From contig QCIW01000001.1 of the NCBI GenBank assembly GCA_003216435.1, forward strand, positions 1 through 64,000: a stretch of 64,000 bases of DNA. Reading direction: 5' to 3'. The notes beneath the pieces were generated by a model, which made no database searches, was not told the origin of the DNA, and saw only the letters and a program-made list of their open reading frames with translations. The DNA is from Prochlorococcus sp. AG-402-N21 (lineage in GTDB: Bacteria; Cyanobacteriota; Cyanobacteriia; PCC-6307; Cyanobiaceae). This document shows, piece by piece, positions 49,656 through 59,544 of this stretch. A program made the translations under genes and the position numbers. The first letter of the stretch is position 1; every line of letters begins with the position of its first letter.

Positions 49656-50246
49656 ATGAAAAATGATCCCCAAAAAATCGATCTAAGAAAAAAATATCTG
49701 ACATTAAGGGAAAAAGAATTATCAAAGAATAAGTTATTAATTTATCAACAAGTCGAATTATATATTAGGAGAAGATTATCTTCAAAAAACTCAACCAGTA
49801 ATCTTTATACAGGTATTTATTGGCCATTAAATGGAGAAGTAGATCTAAGAGATTTAAAAAGATCTTTAAACTTTCCTATTGCTTTACCTTTTTGCGACAA
49901 AAAGGGAATTCTTCAATATAAAAAGTGGGCTACAAACAATTTACGAAAAGATAATGAAGGAATCCCATCACCAACTGAAGAAGAAAACCTAAAGCCAGAG
50001 GAAATTGGACTTCTATTGATTCCTGCTTTAGCAATTGATCTCAATGGTCAAAGATTAGGCTATGGAGGTGGTTACTTTGACAGGCTAAGAAGTAATCCCA
50101 AATGGCAAGCGATTAAATCTTTAGTAGTTGTCCCCTCTAATTGTATTTCGAAGAAACCTTTTCCTGTGGATTCATGGGACGTCCCTTTTAACTCCTGCAT
50201 AACAGAAAAAGGAACATATGAAATAAACAACGCTCTGACTAGTTAG
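49656..50246 (+). CDS. 5-formyltetrahydrofolate cyclo-ligase
   Basis: The 196-residue enzyme converts 5-formyl-THF to 5,10-methenyl-THF with ATP. The conserved C-terminal motif RLGYGGGYFDRL and the LLIPALAIDLNGQ block are diagnostic. The N-terminus has the expected KIDLRKKYLTLRE helix. It lies between ruvC and sufE on the same strand. Confidence 0.93.
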   Translation: MKNDPQKIDLRKKYLTLREKELSKNKLLIYQQVELYIRRRLSSKNSTSNLYTGIYWPLNGEVDLRDLKRSLNFPIALPFCDKKGILQYKKWATNNLRKDNEGIPSPTEEENLKPEEIGLLLIPALAIDLNGQRLGYGGGYFDRLRSNPKWQAIKSLVVVPSNCISKKPFPVDSWDVPFNSCITEKGTYEINNALTS

Positions 50247-50275
50247 GCTTTATAAAAAAGAACTCATAAAACTAC

Positions 50276-50746
50276 ATGGATGAGACAAAAGGCTCACCAT
50301 CAACCAGCTTCGGAAGCCCTGTTCTGGACAAAATGGTTCAAAGACTTAAATCGACGTCCGACCCCAAAAGACGCTACGAATATGTAATTTGGCTAGGCAA
50401 AAAACTACCTCAACTCTCACAAGAAGATATTTCCGAATCAATCAAGGTCAAAGGTTGTGTTTCTCAGGTTTATGTTAAAGGAGAACTATCAAATGGACTA
50501 ATCTCATGGAAAGGATTCTCTGATGCTTTAATTACAAAAGGCTTGCTAAGCCTGTTAATCCTAGGTCTAGGGAATATGACCCCAGAAGATATATTAGAAA
50601 TAGATGAAAGCTTTATAGGAGAAACCGGTTTAAACAAAAGCCTTACTCCATCAAGATCCAATGGTTTTCTAAATATCTTCCTAAATATGAAATCTCAAGC
50701 ACAAAAACTTTCTAAAAACCCAAGTTCTCTTCAAAATAAATCCTAG
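50276..50746 (+). CDS. sufE: Cysteine desulfuration protein SufE
   Basis: SufE accepts sulfur from SufS for Fe-S cluster assembly. Of 156 residues, the sulfur-carrying cysteine is in VKGCVSQVY. Other family blocks are DPKRRYEYVIWLGKKLP and DALITKGLLSLLILG. hom starts 9 bp after its stop. Confidence 0.95.
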   Translation: MDETKGSPSTSFGSPVLDKMVQRLKSTSDPKRRYEYVIWLGKKLPQLSQEDISESIKVKGCVSQVYVKGELSNGLISWKGFSDALITKGLLSLLILGLGNMTPEDILEIDESFIGETGLNKSLTPSRSNGFLNIFLNMKSQAQKLSKNPSSLQNKS

Positions 50747-50755
50747 GAAAGAAAA

Positions 50756-52090
50756 TTGACTCAAACAAAAATGGAGACAACTATAGGAGTAGGTCTCCTT
50801 GGCCTAGGCACAGTTGGTTGTGGAGTAGTAAAGATTTTGCAGTCCCCTAAAGGAAGGAACCCTTTAGTTTCAAAAATCAACCTGAAACGGGTAGCAATTA
50901 AAAACTTACAAAAAAAAAGAAACCTTTCACTCGACTCCTCAATTTTTACAGATGATCCATTAAAAGTTGTAGAAGATCCTTCTGTTCAAGTAGTTGTAGA
51001 AGTCATGGGAGGACTAGAACCTGCTAGAAGCTTAATTTTAAGAGCAATATCACTAGGGAAATCTGTAGTAACCGCCAACAAGGCCGTTATAGCAAGGTAT
51101 GGAGAAGAGATTGCAGAAGCCGCAAAAAATAATGGTGTTTACGTGTTAATAGAAGCAGCAGTAGGGGGTGGAATCCCAATTATTGAACCATTAAAGCAAT
51201 CTCTAGGTGGGAACCAGATTAGGAAAGTTAGCGGAATCATAAACGGAACAACCAATTACATACTCAGCCGAATGGCAAAAGAAGGAGTGTCTTACCAAAA
51301 TGTCCTAGAAGAGGCTCAGAAACTAGGATATGCAGAAGCGGATCCAGCAGCTGATGTCGAAGGATTAGACGCCGCAGACAAAATTGCTATTTTAAGTTCA
51401 TTAGCTTTTGGAGGATCAGTTTCTCGTTCAGACATATCAACAACAGGTATAAATAAATTGCAAAGCAGAGATATTGAATATGCATCAAGACTAGGTTATT
51501 CAATCAAGCTTCTTGCAATTGCAGAAAATCTTGAAGACTCTGAAAACTCTGGAAATTCATCGATTCCTTTAGCCCTATGGGTTGAGCCCACTTTAGTTCC
51601 AACTCATCATCCTCTTGCAGGTGTCAATGACGTCAACAATGCAATTCTTATTGAAGGTGATCCAATCGGAGAGGTCATGTTTTACGGACCTGGAGCTGGA
51701 GCAGGCCCTACAGCCTCCGCTGTCGTAGCGGATATCCTAAATATCGCAGGGATCAGTACATTAACTACCGCAAAAAATGGAGTAGATCCATTGCTTTCAT
51801 CTGCAAGTTGGAGAGATTGCCATTTAGTAAATACAAATAGAATAATCCAAAAAAATTATCTTCGTTTAATCACAAAAGACTCTCCTGGAGTAATTGGACA
51901 AATAGGGAGTCTTTTTGGAGAAAATAACGTTTCAATTCAATCAATAGTTCAATTTGACGCCACGAATTCTCAAGCAGAGATAGTTGTAATTACTCACAAA
52001 GTAAACAAAGGGTCAATGAAAGACTCTCTCAATAAAATACAACAATTATCAGAAGTGAAAAGTTTAGAGGCTCATTTGGGTTGTTTGTAA
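50756..52090 (+). CDS. hom: Homoserine dehydrogenase
   Basis: Hom reduces aspartate semialdehyde to homoserine for threonine and methionine. The NAD-binding motif is VGLLGLGTVGCGVVKIL. The catalytic region contains SGIINGTTNYILSRM and GYAEADPAADVEGLDAADK. A C-terminal ACT domain (about residues 365-444, LRLITKDSPGVIGQIGSLF) gives feedback control. A TTG at 50756 is used; an ATG five codons later is equally possible. Confidence 0.97.
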   Translation: MTQTKMETTIGVGLLGLGTVGCGVVKILQSPKGRNPLVSKINLKRVAIKNLQKKRNLSLDSSIFTDDPLKVVEDPSVQVVVEVMGGLEPARSLILRAISLGKSVVTANKAVIARYGEEIAEAAKNNGVYVLIEAAVGGGIPIIEPLKQSLGGNQIRKVSGIINGTTNYILSRMAKEGVSYQNVLEEAQKLGYAEADPAADVEGLDAADKIAILSSLAFGGSVSRSDISTTGINKLQSRDIEYASRLGYSIKLLAIAENLEDSENSGNSSIPLALWVEPTLVPTHHPLAGVNDVNNAILIEGDPIGEVMFYGPGAGAGPTASAVVADILNIAGISTLTTAKNGVDPLLSSASWRDCHLVNTNRIIQKNYLRLITKDSPGVIGQIGSLFGENNVSIQSIVQFDATNSQAEIVVITHKVNKGSMKDSLNKIQQLSEVKSLEAHLGCL

Positions 52091-52197
52091 ATGAGGTTAT
52101 ATGTGGCAACTAGCCATAAGTCTTGCTAATTATAAAAAAACATATCTCAATTTTATTTGAGGTTGTCTCTATTATTTGATCTCAAGATTTTATTTCT

Positions 52198-52413
52198 GTG
52201 GCCCAACAACTAGTCACAAATAAGCATTCCAAGGATCAAGGTGATATTCATCAAGGTGATTGTGTAAATATAATCAATGAAAAAAATTTATTCCAAGTTA
52301 TTGGAGTTGATAATATCCACAAGAAATGTTGGGTTAGGGAATGGCCATTACTAACAAATGGTTCTCCTGTCTTCGAAATACCTCTGAGTCAGATTAAATC
52401 GGCGACTTCCTAA
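52198..52413 (+). CDS. Small conserved protein (71 aa)
   Basis: The 71-residue protein begins at GTG. The central stretch HQGDCVNIINEKNLFQVIG followed by CWVREWPLLTNGSPVFEI looks like a small beta-barrel (SH3-like) domain. No named family is recognised. A preceding 107-bp gap contains only a weak TGGC/GCCA hairpin. Confidence 0.72.
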   Translation: MAQQLVTNKHSKDQGDIHQGDCVNIINEKNLFQVIGVDNIHKKCWVREWPLLTNGSPVFEIPLSQIKSATS

Positions 52414-52438
52414 ATCTATCTTTACTTCCAACTTCCTT

Positions 52439-54043
52439 TTGAGATTTTTTATAAACGTAAGCAAATACCTTCTTAATAAAAAGTTTTCAGGAATCTTCTC
52501 ATTAATATTAATCTTAATAAGTCAAATATCCTGTGCACCTTCAAAAGATAATAAAAGAATAGTTATTGCTAGTGCTGGTAAGATTGAGTCAATAGATCCT
52601 GCTCAAGCAAATACTTTAAGATCCCTCCAGCTAATAAGTTCATTAGGAGATCCTCTTTATAGAATTAATTCAAACGGTCTTCTTGAGCCAAGTCTTGCAA
52701 AATCACTTCCTGAAATATCAAATAAAGGATTAACAATAACAATTCCACTTAGAGAAGATGTTTTTTTTCATGATGGAACTAAATTTAATTCCCATGCAAT
52801 GGCATTTAGCCTTAAAAGATTTATTAGGATAGGCACTCAAAATTACGTAATTGCAGGAAGAGTAAAAAAAATAGAGACTCCCAGTGAATATCTAATTAGA
52901 ATTAAATTAAATAAACCTTCCAGTTCAATTAATGGATTATTGACATCAATTAATCTTACTCCTATTTCACCTAAATCGTATGCCGAATATAAAGATAAGT
53001 TCTTAAATAAAAGATTTGTAGGAACTGGTCCATATAAATTAATAAGCTTTCAACCTGAGAAGCAACGTATTGAACCATTCTCAAACTATTGGGGCAAGAA
53101 ACCAAATAACAAAGGGATTGATTATATAAATTTCAGGAATTCATCTTCACTATTTGGTGCTATTCGCAATAAAGAAGCAGATGTACTTTTGTCAAATTCA
53201 ATAGAAGATATTCAGAGCATTGCATTGAACCGTATGGCAAGAAAAGGTGTCTTACAAGAATCAACAGGGCCTGCAATGGAGATTGGTTATCTAACACTAA
53301 AGAGCAACTCTCATCCCTTCAATCAAGAAATTATTAGAAAAGGAATTTCCTATAGCATTAACAGAAAGCTCCTAACCAAAAAAGTAAGTTTTGGATTAAG
53401 AGAACCTTTACGTTCAATTGTCCCTCCCATATTTAAAAAGAATAAATATTCTCATTGGCCTAACTACAATCCTCAAGTTGCTCGACAATATTTCCGGGAA
53501 GCAGGATATTGTGAAAATAAGAAACTACTAGTTCCATTAACTTTTCGTTCAAATGTTCCTGCAGATAAATTATTGGCCCTTACATGGCAAGAACAAGTAA
53601 AGAGAGATCTTGCAGACTGCTTAAACATTCAAATTAATGGCGTTGAATCAACGACTGTATACAAACAATTATCAGATGGTGCTTATCCAGCTGTAATCCT
53701 TGACTGGACTGGTGCATATGCAGATCCTGAGGCTTACCTTTTCCCTCTATTAAGCTGCGACGAAATTAAAAACAAGACCTGTGAAAAAGGTGAATCTGTT
53801 TTCAGTGGTAGCTTCTGGGCATCAAAAACTCTTCAAGAAGCCCTTGAGAAATCGGAAAAGCTCCAAGGCTCTCAGAGATTAGAAAAATTAAATGAAGTAG
53901 AAAAATTTGCTTCTAAAGGTAATGCATATATTCCTATATGGATTGTCAAGCCAAGAGCTTGGGCAAATCTCAATGTAAATACACCTGAATTTGACGGGAG
54001 TGGTCGTGTCCTTTTAGATCGCCTAATGAAACATAAAAAATGA
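52439..54043 (+). CDS. ABC transporter substrate-binding protein, family 5 (peptide/opine type)
   Basis: The 534-residue protein is a family-5 solute-binding protein. It has a TTG start and a hydrophobic leader ending in SQISCAPSK, compatible with a lipoprotein cysteine although the lipobox is imperfect. Family blocks include ASAGKIESIDPAQ, LREDVFFHDGTKF and LKRFIRIG. Ligands of this family are di/oligopeptides, nickel or related compounds; the ligand here is not evident. The permease gene overlaps its end by 4 bp. Confidence 0.9.
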   Translation: MRFFINVSKYLLNKKFSGIFSLILILISQISCAPSKDNKRIVIASAGKIESIDPAQANTLRSLQLISSLGDPLYRINSNGLLEPSLAKSLPEISNKGLTITIPLREDVFFHDGTKFNSHAMAFSLKRFIRIGTQNYVIAGRVKKIETPSEYLIRIKLNKPSSSINGLLTSINLTPISPKSYAEYKDKFLNKRFVGTGPYKLISFQPEKQRIEPFSNYWGKKPNNKGIDYINFRNSSSLFGAIRNKEADVLLSNSIEDIQSIALNRMARKGVLQESTGPAMEIGYLTLKSNSHPFNQEIIRKGISYSINRKLLTKKVSFGLREPLRSIVPPIFKKNKYSHWPNYNPQVARQYFREAGYCENKKLLVPLTFRSNVPADKLLALTWQEQVKRDLADCLNIQINGVESTTVYKQLSDGAYPAVILDWTGAYADPEAYLFPLLSCDEIKNKTCEKGESVFSGSFWASKTLQEALEKSEKLQGSQRLEKLNEVEKFASKGNAYIPIWIVKPRAWANLNVNTPEFDGSGRVLLDRLMKHKK

Positions 54044-55059
54044 ATAGACAAACTGCCCTATTGAGATATGTAGTCTCAAGACTTGCTTTGGCTCCTTTAA
54101 TGATTTGGATCATTGCAAGTATGGTTTTTATACTTTTGAGAATTGCACCTGGTGATCCTGTCGATGCGATTTTAGGTAATCGAGCAAATGAAACTGCAAG
54201 AGAATTACTAAGATCAAAACTTGGGCTAGATCAACCTCTAATTAATCAATATCTAAGTTTTTTAAATAAACTTATACATGGAAACTTTGGTGAATCACTT
54301 AATACTCAAGAACCAGTTAGAGAAATAATTTCAAGAGCTTTGCCTGCAACTCTAGAATTAGCATTCGTTGCGTTAATCATTGCCTCTTTAATTGGTTTGA
54401 TAATTGGTTTAAATGTTATAAAAAAACCAGGTGGGAAAAGAGATTTATTTGGAAGGATCTATGGAATAAGCACTTACGCCCTCCCTCCATTCTGGGCTGC
54501 GATGATAATTCAACTTATTTTTGCAGTATTACTTGGATGGCTTCCAATTGGAGGTCGCTTCCCTGCTAATTTATCAGAACCGGAAGGTAGTGGATTTCTT
54601 TTATTTGATAGTTTAATCAGCGGGAACCTAAACGCATTTCAAGGCACAATTAGACATCTAATATTACCTTCATTCACCCTTGGGGTATTATTAAGTGGAA
54701 TATTTAGCAGGTCTATAAGTATAAACCTAGCAAAAGCTTTAAAAACTGATTTTGTAGAAGCGGCTAAAAGCAGGGGAATAAAAAGCAAAGAAATTATTTT
54801 AAATCATGCATTTCCTAATGCTTTACTTCCAGTACTTACAATAACAGGTTTAACAATTGCATCCTTAATAGGAGGAGCTCTTCTTATTGAAGTTACATTT
54901 TCCTGGCCCGGTATTGCCTTAGGTTTACAAGAAGCAATAAACCAAAGAGATTATCCATTAGTGCAAGGTATCGTTGTTGTTATTGCAACACTAGTTGTAC
55001 TAATAAGTATAAGTATTGATGTATTAATTGCATGTATAGATCCAAGGATTCGATATTAG
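54040..55059 (+). CDS. ABC transporter permease, DppB type
   Basis: The 339-residue protein has six hydrophobic segments and the binding-protein-dependent transport EAA loop (FVEAAKSRGIKSKEIILNHA). The N-terminal MIWIIASMVFILLRIAPGDP segment is typical of DppB. It overlaps the binding-protein gene by 4 bp and the convergent hydrolase gene by 4 bp. No DppC-type second permease or ATPase is adjacent, so the importer's other parts must lie elsewhere. Confidence 0.92.
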   Translation: MNRQTALLRYVVSRLALAPLMIWIIASMVFILLRIAPGDPVDAILGNRANETARELLRSKLGLDQPLINQYLSFLNKLIHGNFGESLNTQEPVREIISRALPATLELAFVALIIASLIGLIIGLNVIKKPGGKRDLFGRIYGISTYALPPFWAAMIIQLIFAVLLGWLPIGGRFPANLSEPEGSGFLLFDSLISGNLNAFQGTIRHLILPSFTLGVLLSGIFSRSISINLAKALKTDFVEAAKSRGIKSKEIILNHAFPNALLPVLTITGLTIASLIGGALLIEVTFSWPGIALGLQEAINQRDYPLVQGIVVVIATLVVLISISIDVLIACIDPRIRY

Positions 55060-56654
55060 TTCTTAATTAAACTTTTTACCAGACTACGATCAAGCAGATG
55101 AAAGCTTATATTATTTCTTTGCATATTTATTTCTGGTTCTAAAGCGTTCTCTTTCTCTAAATTTATTAAAAATCTTGTTATTTCACTCGCTAATAAGTTT
55201 TGAACAGAAATAGGCTCTACTCCCACTAAAGTTTCATCTAATTTGAAGACATCTTCACCAAGGGATTTATTTAACTGATCTTTTACTCGAATTGGAGAAA
55301 AGTGACTAGCACCCTCTATTAACAATACTCTACTATATTTGTTTTTTTTAGTTGCCAAAAGTAAACCCAATTGTTCATAGATTGCGGGTGTTACCAAGTC
55401 AAAAGTTCCACCTGTCAAAAGAAAAGGAATAGTAATATCTACTCTTGAATCTCTAGGCCAAAGCAAACTACCAAAACTATTTATTCCAACAATCGCTGAA
55501 AGAGAGTTAATGTTTTGCCTTTCTGGTAAAGAAAATTCAGCTAATTGACATTGCAAAAGGGCTGAAAGGTTGGTCAGAGAAAACACATTAAGTGCTTTAG
55601 AGCACCTTTCATTCAAATTCTTTTGAGGATCTGCACCAGAAGCAAGAAAAGAAATCAAAGAACCAAGAGAATGGCCCATCAAAATAATTCCTTTCCCCGA
55701 AACTTTTATATCCTCAACTTCAGGGGATTTAAGTACCTCTTTTAGATCTGCTAAACGATTTGGAATAACTTCTAATCCTGGAGCCGGGATTTTACCTTGA
55801 AGCAAATCCTTAACTGATTTCGAATCACTTCCTGGATGCTGGAGAACCACAACTGGCCATCCATAGTTACTAAGACTTCGAGAAAGCCATCTAAAGTGAG
55901 CTTGATCACCTCCTAAACCGGGCATAAAAATTATCAAATTAGATCTAGATTCTGCTTCTTTAGAAGGTGTCCATATCTCTAAAGTTATGTAATCACTTCG
56001 ATGTGGAACTTTAATAGGTAATAACTCAACACTAGATTCTTTTGATATATAAGAAGTTATTTTTTGTTCCTCTGAATTTTTTTTCTTCTCCGATATTGCA
56101 GCTAAATTCGAAACAAGCTTCTGCTGAATTTTTAATTCTCTTCTCCACCCATTCGCAACTTTAACCATCTCATCTAGATCAAGATGAATGACCTCTGAAG
56201 GAATAGCCCTGAATAAATCCAAAACAGTAATTCCTGTTGATGAAAGAAGTAAATTTTCAAAGGTTTTAAATATTTCCGTACCAGAGTTATCATCATCCAA
56301 TTTAATCAAGCTGCCAATTTCATCTAATAATTTTCTTCCAAACCAACTTCGTAAAAGTTCTAGAGCCATCTCATTATCCTTCAAAAAAGGTTCTTGGAGA
56401 AATTTCACCAAGCCTTCTCTACCTTTAAATCCAAGTAAATCCAACCAAGCAGCAATCTCAGAGTCTTTTTTATTTTTCCCTTCAGTCCACTCTTCGAGTT
56501 CCTTAACAGATATGGGGATAGACATGTCTTCAAAATGAACCTCCAATCTTTCTGAAGCATGTAACAAATCAACTCGACTTAATACCAGGCTTAGGCTGCT
56601 TACCAACCCAAAAGCAATTATTCTCTTTAATAAGCGGATTAAACGCAAAGTCAA
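55056..56654 (-). CDS. DUF1400 alpha/beta hydrolase (exported)
   Basis: The 532-residue protein has an N-terminal signal-like segment (IAFGLVSSLSLVLSRVDLL). A DUF1400 region at about residues 35-180 comes before a hydrolase domain. The hydrolase nucleophile elbow is ILMGHSLGSLISF, the oxyanion region LIIFMPGLGGDQ and the histidine EGASHFSPI. This fold occurs in PAF-acetylhydrolase-like and lipase-like proteins, widespread in cyanobacteria and of unknown substrate. It lies convergent with the permease and divergent from the MFS gene. Confidence 0.87.
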   Translation of the reverse strand: MTLRLIRLLKRIIAFGLVSSLSLVLSRVDLLHASERLEVHFEDMSIPISVKELEEWTEGKNKKDSEIAAWLDLLGFKGREGLVKFLQEPFLKDNEMALELLRSWFGRKLLDEIGSLIKLDDDNSGTEIFKTFENLLLSSTGITVLDLFRAIPSEVIHLDLDEMVKVANGWRRELKIQQKLVSNLAAISEKKKNSEEQKITSYISKESSVELLPIKVPHRSDYITLEIWTPSKEAESRSNLIIFMPGLGGDQAHFRWLSRSLSNYGWPVVVLQHPGSDSKSVKDLLQGKIPAPGLEVIPNRLADLKEVLKSPEVEDIKVSGKGIILMGHSLGSLISFLASGADPQKNLNERCSKALNVFSLTNLSALLQCQLAEFSLPERQNINSLSAIVGINSFGSLLWPRDSRVDITIPFLLTGGTFDLVTPAIYEQLGLLLATKKNKYSRVLLIEGASHFSPIRVKDQLNKSLGEDVFKLDETLVGVEPISVQNLLASEITRFLINLEKENALEPEINMQRNNISFHLLDRSLVKSLIKN

Positions 56655-56694
56655 AAAAGAAAAATGGTGGGATCAATTTCCACCCAAACTACGA

Positions 56695-57876
56695 TTGATC
56701 ACCAAAGTTCGCCTTTTTGCTTCAATCGGAGCAGGGGGAGTGCTCTATTTAAGCCCGTTACTTTTCGCCGAGCTAGGCTTTTCCTCTTCTGAAATAGGCT
56801 GGGGCATAACAATTGCTGCTATTTCAGGTTCAATCTCTCGTATTCTCTCAGGTTTTTGCCTAGACAAAGGAATTAGTTTCAATATTCTTCTCAAAGCAGC
56901 TGCAATTATTGCTATTTTTGCCGATTTGTTTTTATTTAACTCTCTTACTTATAAAACATATCTAGAAGGTCAATTTCTACTGGGAGCTTCAGCAGGTATT
57001 TATTGGCCGGCCTCTGAATTAGCAGTTCCAATAACCTGTGGAAATTATCCCTCTAGCAAAGGTTTTGCTCTTGTTCGAAGTGCAGATGCTCTAGGCATAA
57101 GTATTGGATCATTCTTAGGAACAATTGCATCGTGGATTAGTTTTACGAGATTTATCTTTTTAATTGATATTTTCTGTCTAATGGTTCTGATCTACCTATT
57201 GACAAACAAAATATTAAAAGAAGGATATATTCAAACTAATTTAGATATTAACAACGAAGAAGACTTTTTATTTACTAATAATAAGAGCAAAACGACAATT
57301 AAAGCTTTATTGCCAATATTAACTATAAGTATTTTTGCTACTTCAATATTCTCTTTATTACAAAGTGGTTTACCGTTAGATCTAATAAATGGGAGTACTT
57401 ACAGGGGCCCTATCGGAGAAACATTTAGTGGTTTAATTTTATCCCTACAATTAGGCTTAATACTTTTATTCCAATGGCCGATAGGAAACTGGTTAAGCAC
57501 TAAAAATATAGATTTTGGACTAAAATTAAGCTTGCTTTCTCTTAGTATCGGTTGTTTGCTTATAGCATTATCCAGCAGACTAACAAATGGAATCCTTCTC
57601 ATAATTTTTGCACTTTTCTTCATCGCGTTAGGACTTACTGCGTTTCTTCCAACTGCAACGGAAGGAATTATTCAAACATCTACGATCTCTAAAAGAGGAA
57701 TGGCAATGGCTTTGTTCTCACAGTGTTTTGGCCTTAGCTCTATTTTCGCTCCAATTGCATCCGGAAAAATAATAGACATTGTTGGAGATGGGATGTTTAT
57801 TTGGTTATCAATAGGAATAATTTCAATGATGTTAATTCCATTAACAAGCAAAGTTAAGGAAAATTTAATTAATTAA
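56695..57876 (+). CDS. Major facilitator superfamily transporter
   Basis: The 393-residue protein has about twelve hydrophobic segments and MFS-like loop patterns, such as GSISRILSGFCLDKGI after span 2. The start is a TTG at 56695 in the short gap to the divergent hydrolase. The family moves sugars, drugs or organic anions; the substrate is not visible. Confidence 0.86.
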   Translation: MITKVRLFASIGAGGVLYLSPLLFAELGFSSSEIGWGITIAAISGSISRILSGFCLDKGISFNILLKAAAIIAIFADLFLFNSLTYKTYLEGQFLLGASAGIYWPASELAVPITCGNYPSSKGFALVRSADALGISIGSFLGTIASWISFTRFIFLIDIFCLMVLIYLLTNKILKEGYIQTNLDINNEEDFLFTNNKSKTTIKALLPILTISIFATSIFSLLQSGLPLDLINGSTYRGPIGETFSGLILSLQLGLILLFQWPIGNWLSTKNIDFGLKLSLLSLSIGCLLIALSSRLTNGILLIIFALFFIALGLTAFLPTATEGIIQTSTISKRGMAMALFSQCFGLSSIFAPIASGKIIDIVGDGMFIWLSIGIISMMLIPLTSKVKENLIN

Positions 57877-57889
57877 TTTAACTCTGATT

Positions 57890-58246
57890 TTAAATATTAA
57901 ATTCATTTTCACTAATTTCTATAAGACGTCTTTCTCTTAGAAATAGAAATAATGGGGCCGCAAATGCAAAAGCTATCAAGAAAGAGGAATAAACAATCCA
58001 CATATACTTCATCTGAAGCCTTTTTGCTTCATTAACAATCCAAATAGTTATAGCTGATGCTCCTACAAATAAGTCTCTTGATAATGATTCAGAGGCTGGG
58101 TTAATATTAGCTAGTGAAATGAAATCATTAATATTAAAGTTTCCATAAGTCATCATATAATCAATATTAGAAAGAGTAGTTAGTACTGCCCCTGAAATAG
58201 CAAGAGCAAAATAAAGCCAACTCAGGGAATAAGGTGATACTTTCAT
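57890..58246 (-). CDS. DUF2834 membrane protein
   Basis: The 118-residue protein has three to four hydrophobic segments and the DUF2834 pattern ITIWIVNEAKRLQMKYMWIV followed by FAAPLFLFLRERRL. The function of DUF2834 is unknown. It is convergent with the MFS gene, only 13 bp away. Confidence 0.75.
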   Translation of the reverse strand: MKVSPYSLSWLYFALAISGAVLTTLSNIDYMMTYGNFNINDFISLANINPASESLSRDLFVGASAITIWIVNEAKRLQMKYMWIVYSSFLIAFAFAAPLFLFLRERRLIEISENEFNI

Positions 58247-58359
58247 TTTAAAAGAAATCTTTAATTATATAAAGATAGTTGATTCTAGATTGTATTTCTG
58301 TGTAAAGTAAAAATAAATTCTTCAAAATTCAAAAGTTAATAGTTTTATCAAACAAAATT

Positions 58360-59208
58360 ATGAATCTTTTGAGCTTAGACAAATTTAAAAATATTCCCAA
58401 TTTGAAGCTAGCCGTTATTGGTCACGTTGAATGGGTAAGTTTTCTTTCTGTTAAAGAGCTACCAAAATCAGGTCTTATATCCCATGCGAAAGAATATTTA
58501 GAAGAGCCGGCAGGAGGTGGATCTTTGGTGGCTGTTGAGATGCAACAGCTAACTAAAGAACCAGTCCATTTTTTTACCGCTTTAGGGAGAGACCCTATTG
58601 GTGAAAAGTGTTATGAAAGATTAAAAGACCTAGGCCTAAACCTAAACGTTGCTTGGAGGGATACTCAAACAAGAAGAGGAATTAGTTTTGTTGATCCAAA
58701 TGGAGAAAGAGCTATAACAATAATTGGAGATAGACTCCAACCTACATCTAAAGACCTTCTGCCGTGGGATGAATTAGATCAGTTCGATGGTGTCTTTATT
58801 ACTGCTGGCGATTCTCAGTCAATTAACCTATCAAGAAAAGCAAAATTCCTTGCAGCGACCCCAAGAGTTGGCATTGAGGTACTAAACCAATCCCAAGTTC
58901 ACTTAGATCTATTGGTTGGGAGTGGACTCGATCCAGGAGAAAAGTACGACCTCAAAGAAATGGTTCACATACCAAAACTTAGGATTTCTACCAAAGGATC
59001 TGAAGGCGGTGAATCATTTCCTGGTGGTCCTTATCAAGCAATTAAATTAAATTCCAAAGTTGTTGATTCATATGGTTGTGGCGACAAATTTGCAGCAGGT
59101 GTTACTACAGGTCTCGCTGCAAATTGGACATTAGAAAAGTCAATAATCTTAGGAGCTAACTGTGGGGCTAAGTGTGCAACTCACTTTGGGCCTTATCATT
59201 CCATCTAA
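58360..59208 (+). CDS. PfkB-family carbohydrate kinase
   Basis: The 282-residue protein is a ribokinase/PfkB-type sugar or nucleoside kinase. The N-terminal region has an EEPAGGGSLVAVEMQQL block and the C-terminal signature has the catalytic aspartate in VDSYGCGDKFAAGV. A helix carrying ILGANCGAKCATHFGP follows. The exact sugar is unknown. It marks the start of a long run of small genes. Confidence 0.9.
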   Translation: MNLLSLDKFKNIPNLKLAVIGHVEWVSFLSVKELPKSGLISHAKEYLEEPAGGGSLVAVEMQQLTKEPVHFFTALGRDPIGEKCYERLKDLGLNLNVAWRDTQTRRGISFVDPNGERAITIIGDRLQPTSKDLLPWDELDQFDGVFITAGDSQSINLSRKAKFLAATPRVGIEVLNQSQVHLDLLVGSGLDPGEKYDLKEMVHIPKLRISTKGSEGGESFPGGPYQAIKLNSKVVDSYGCGDKFAAGVTTGLAANWTLEKSIILGANCGAKCATHFGPYHSI

Positions 59209-59230
59209 TAAAAAAATTAATCCTAAATAA

Positions 59231-59467
59231 ATGGAAATTAAATCTAATCGCACCAAAAAAGAATTAAAAGGCAACAAAAATGAGGAGTTGAGAGTAAATA
59301 ATCAAATAAAAATCAATCACAATTCAACTTTCTATTTTGTGGTGATAATTTTACTGTTTATCGAATCAGTATATATATTACTTTCAATAGTAAGCAAAGG
59401 AATATTGAAGAAAGAAATTCTTACGAAGAAAAGTAATGTTGGATTTGATATAATTATTAAAAATTAA
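59231..59467 (+). CDS. Small single-span protein (78 aa)
   Basis: The 78-residue frame has a very charged N-terminal half, one membrane span (FYFVVIILLFIESVYILLSI) and a Lys-rich tail. It resembles a tail- or N-anchored mini-protein. No family is recognised and composition is biased by low GC, so coding is moderately supported. A strong hairpin lies 78 bp downstream. Confidence 0.5.
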   Translation: MEIKSNRTKKELKGNKNEELRVNNQIKINHNSTFYFVVIILLFIESVYILLSIVSKGILKKEILTKKSNVGFDIIIKN

Positions 59468-59544
59468 GTACTATATAAGAACAATAATAAATGCTATCTA
59501 GAATGACTCCATCAAATAATCCTGACTTATCTAAATATTTAAAC

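Noticed and set aside
58257-58276. A 7-bp AT-rich hairpin near the DUF2834 start
   Set aside because: Arms are nearly all A/T and short; such pairs are expected at random in this sequence.
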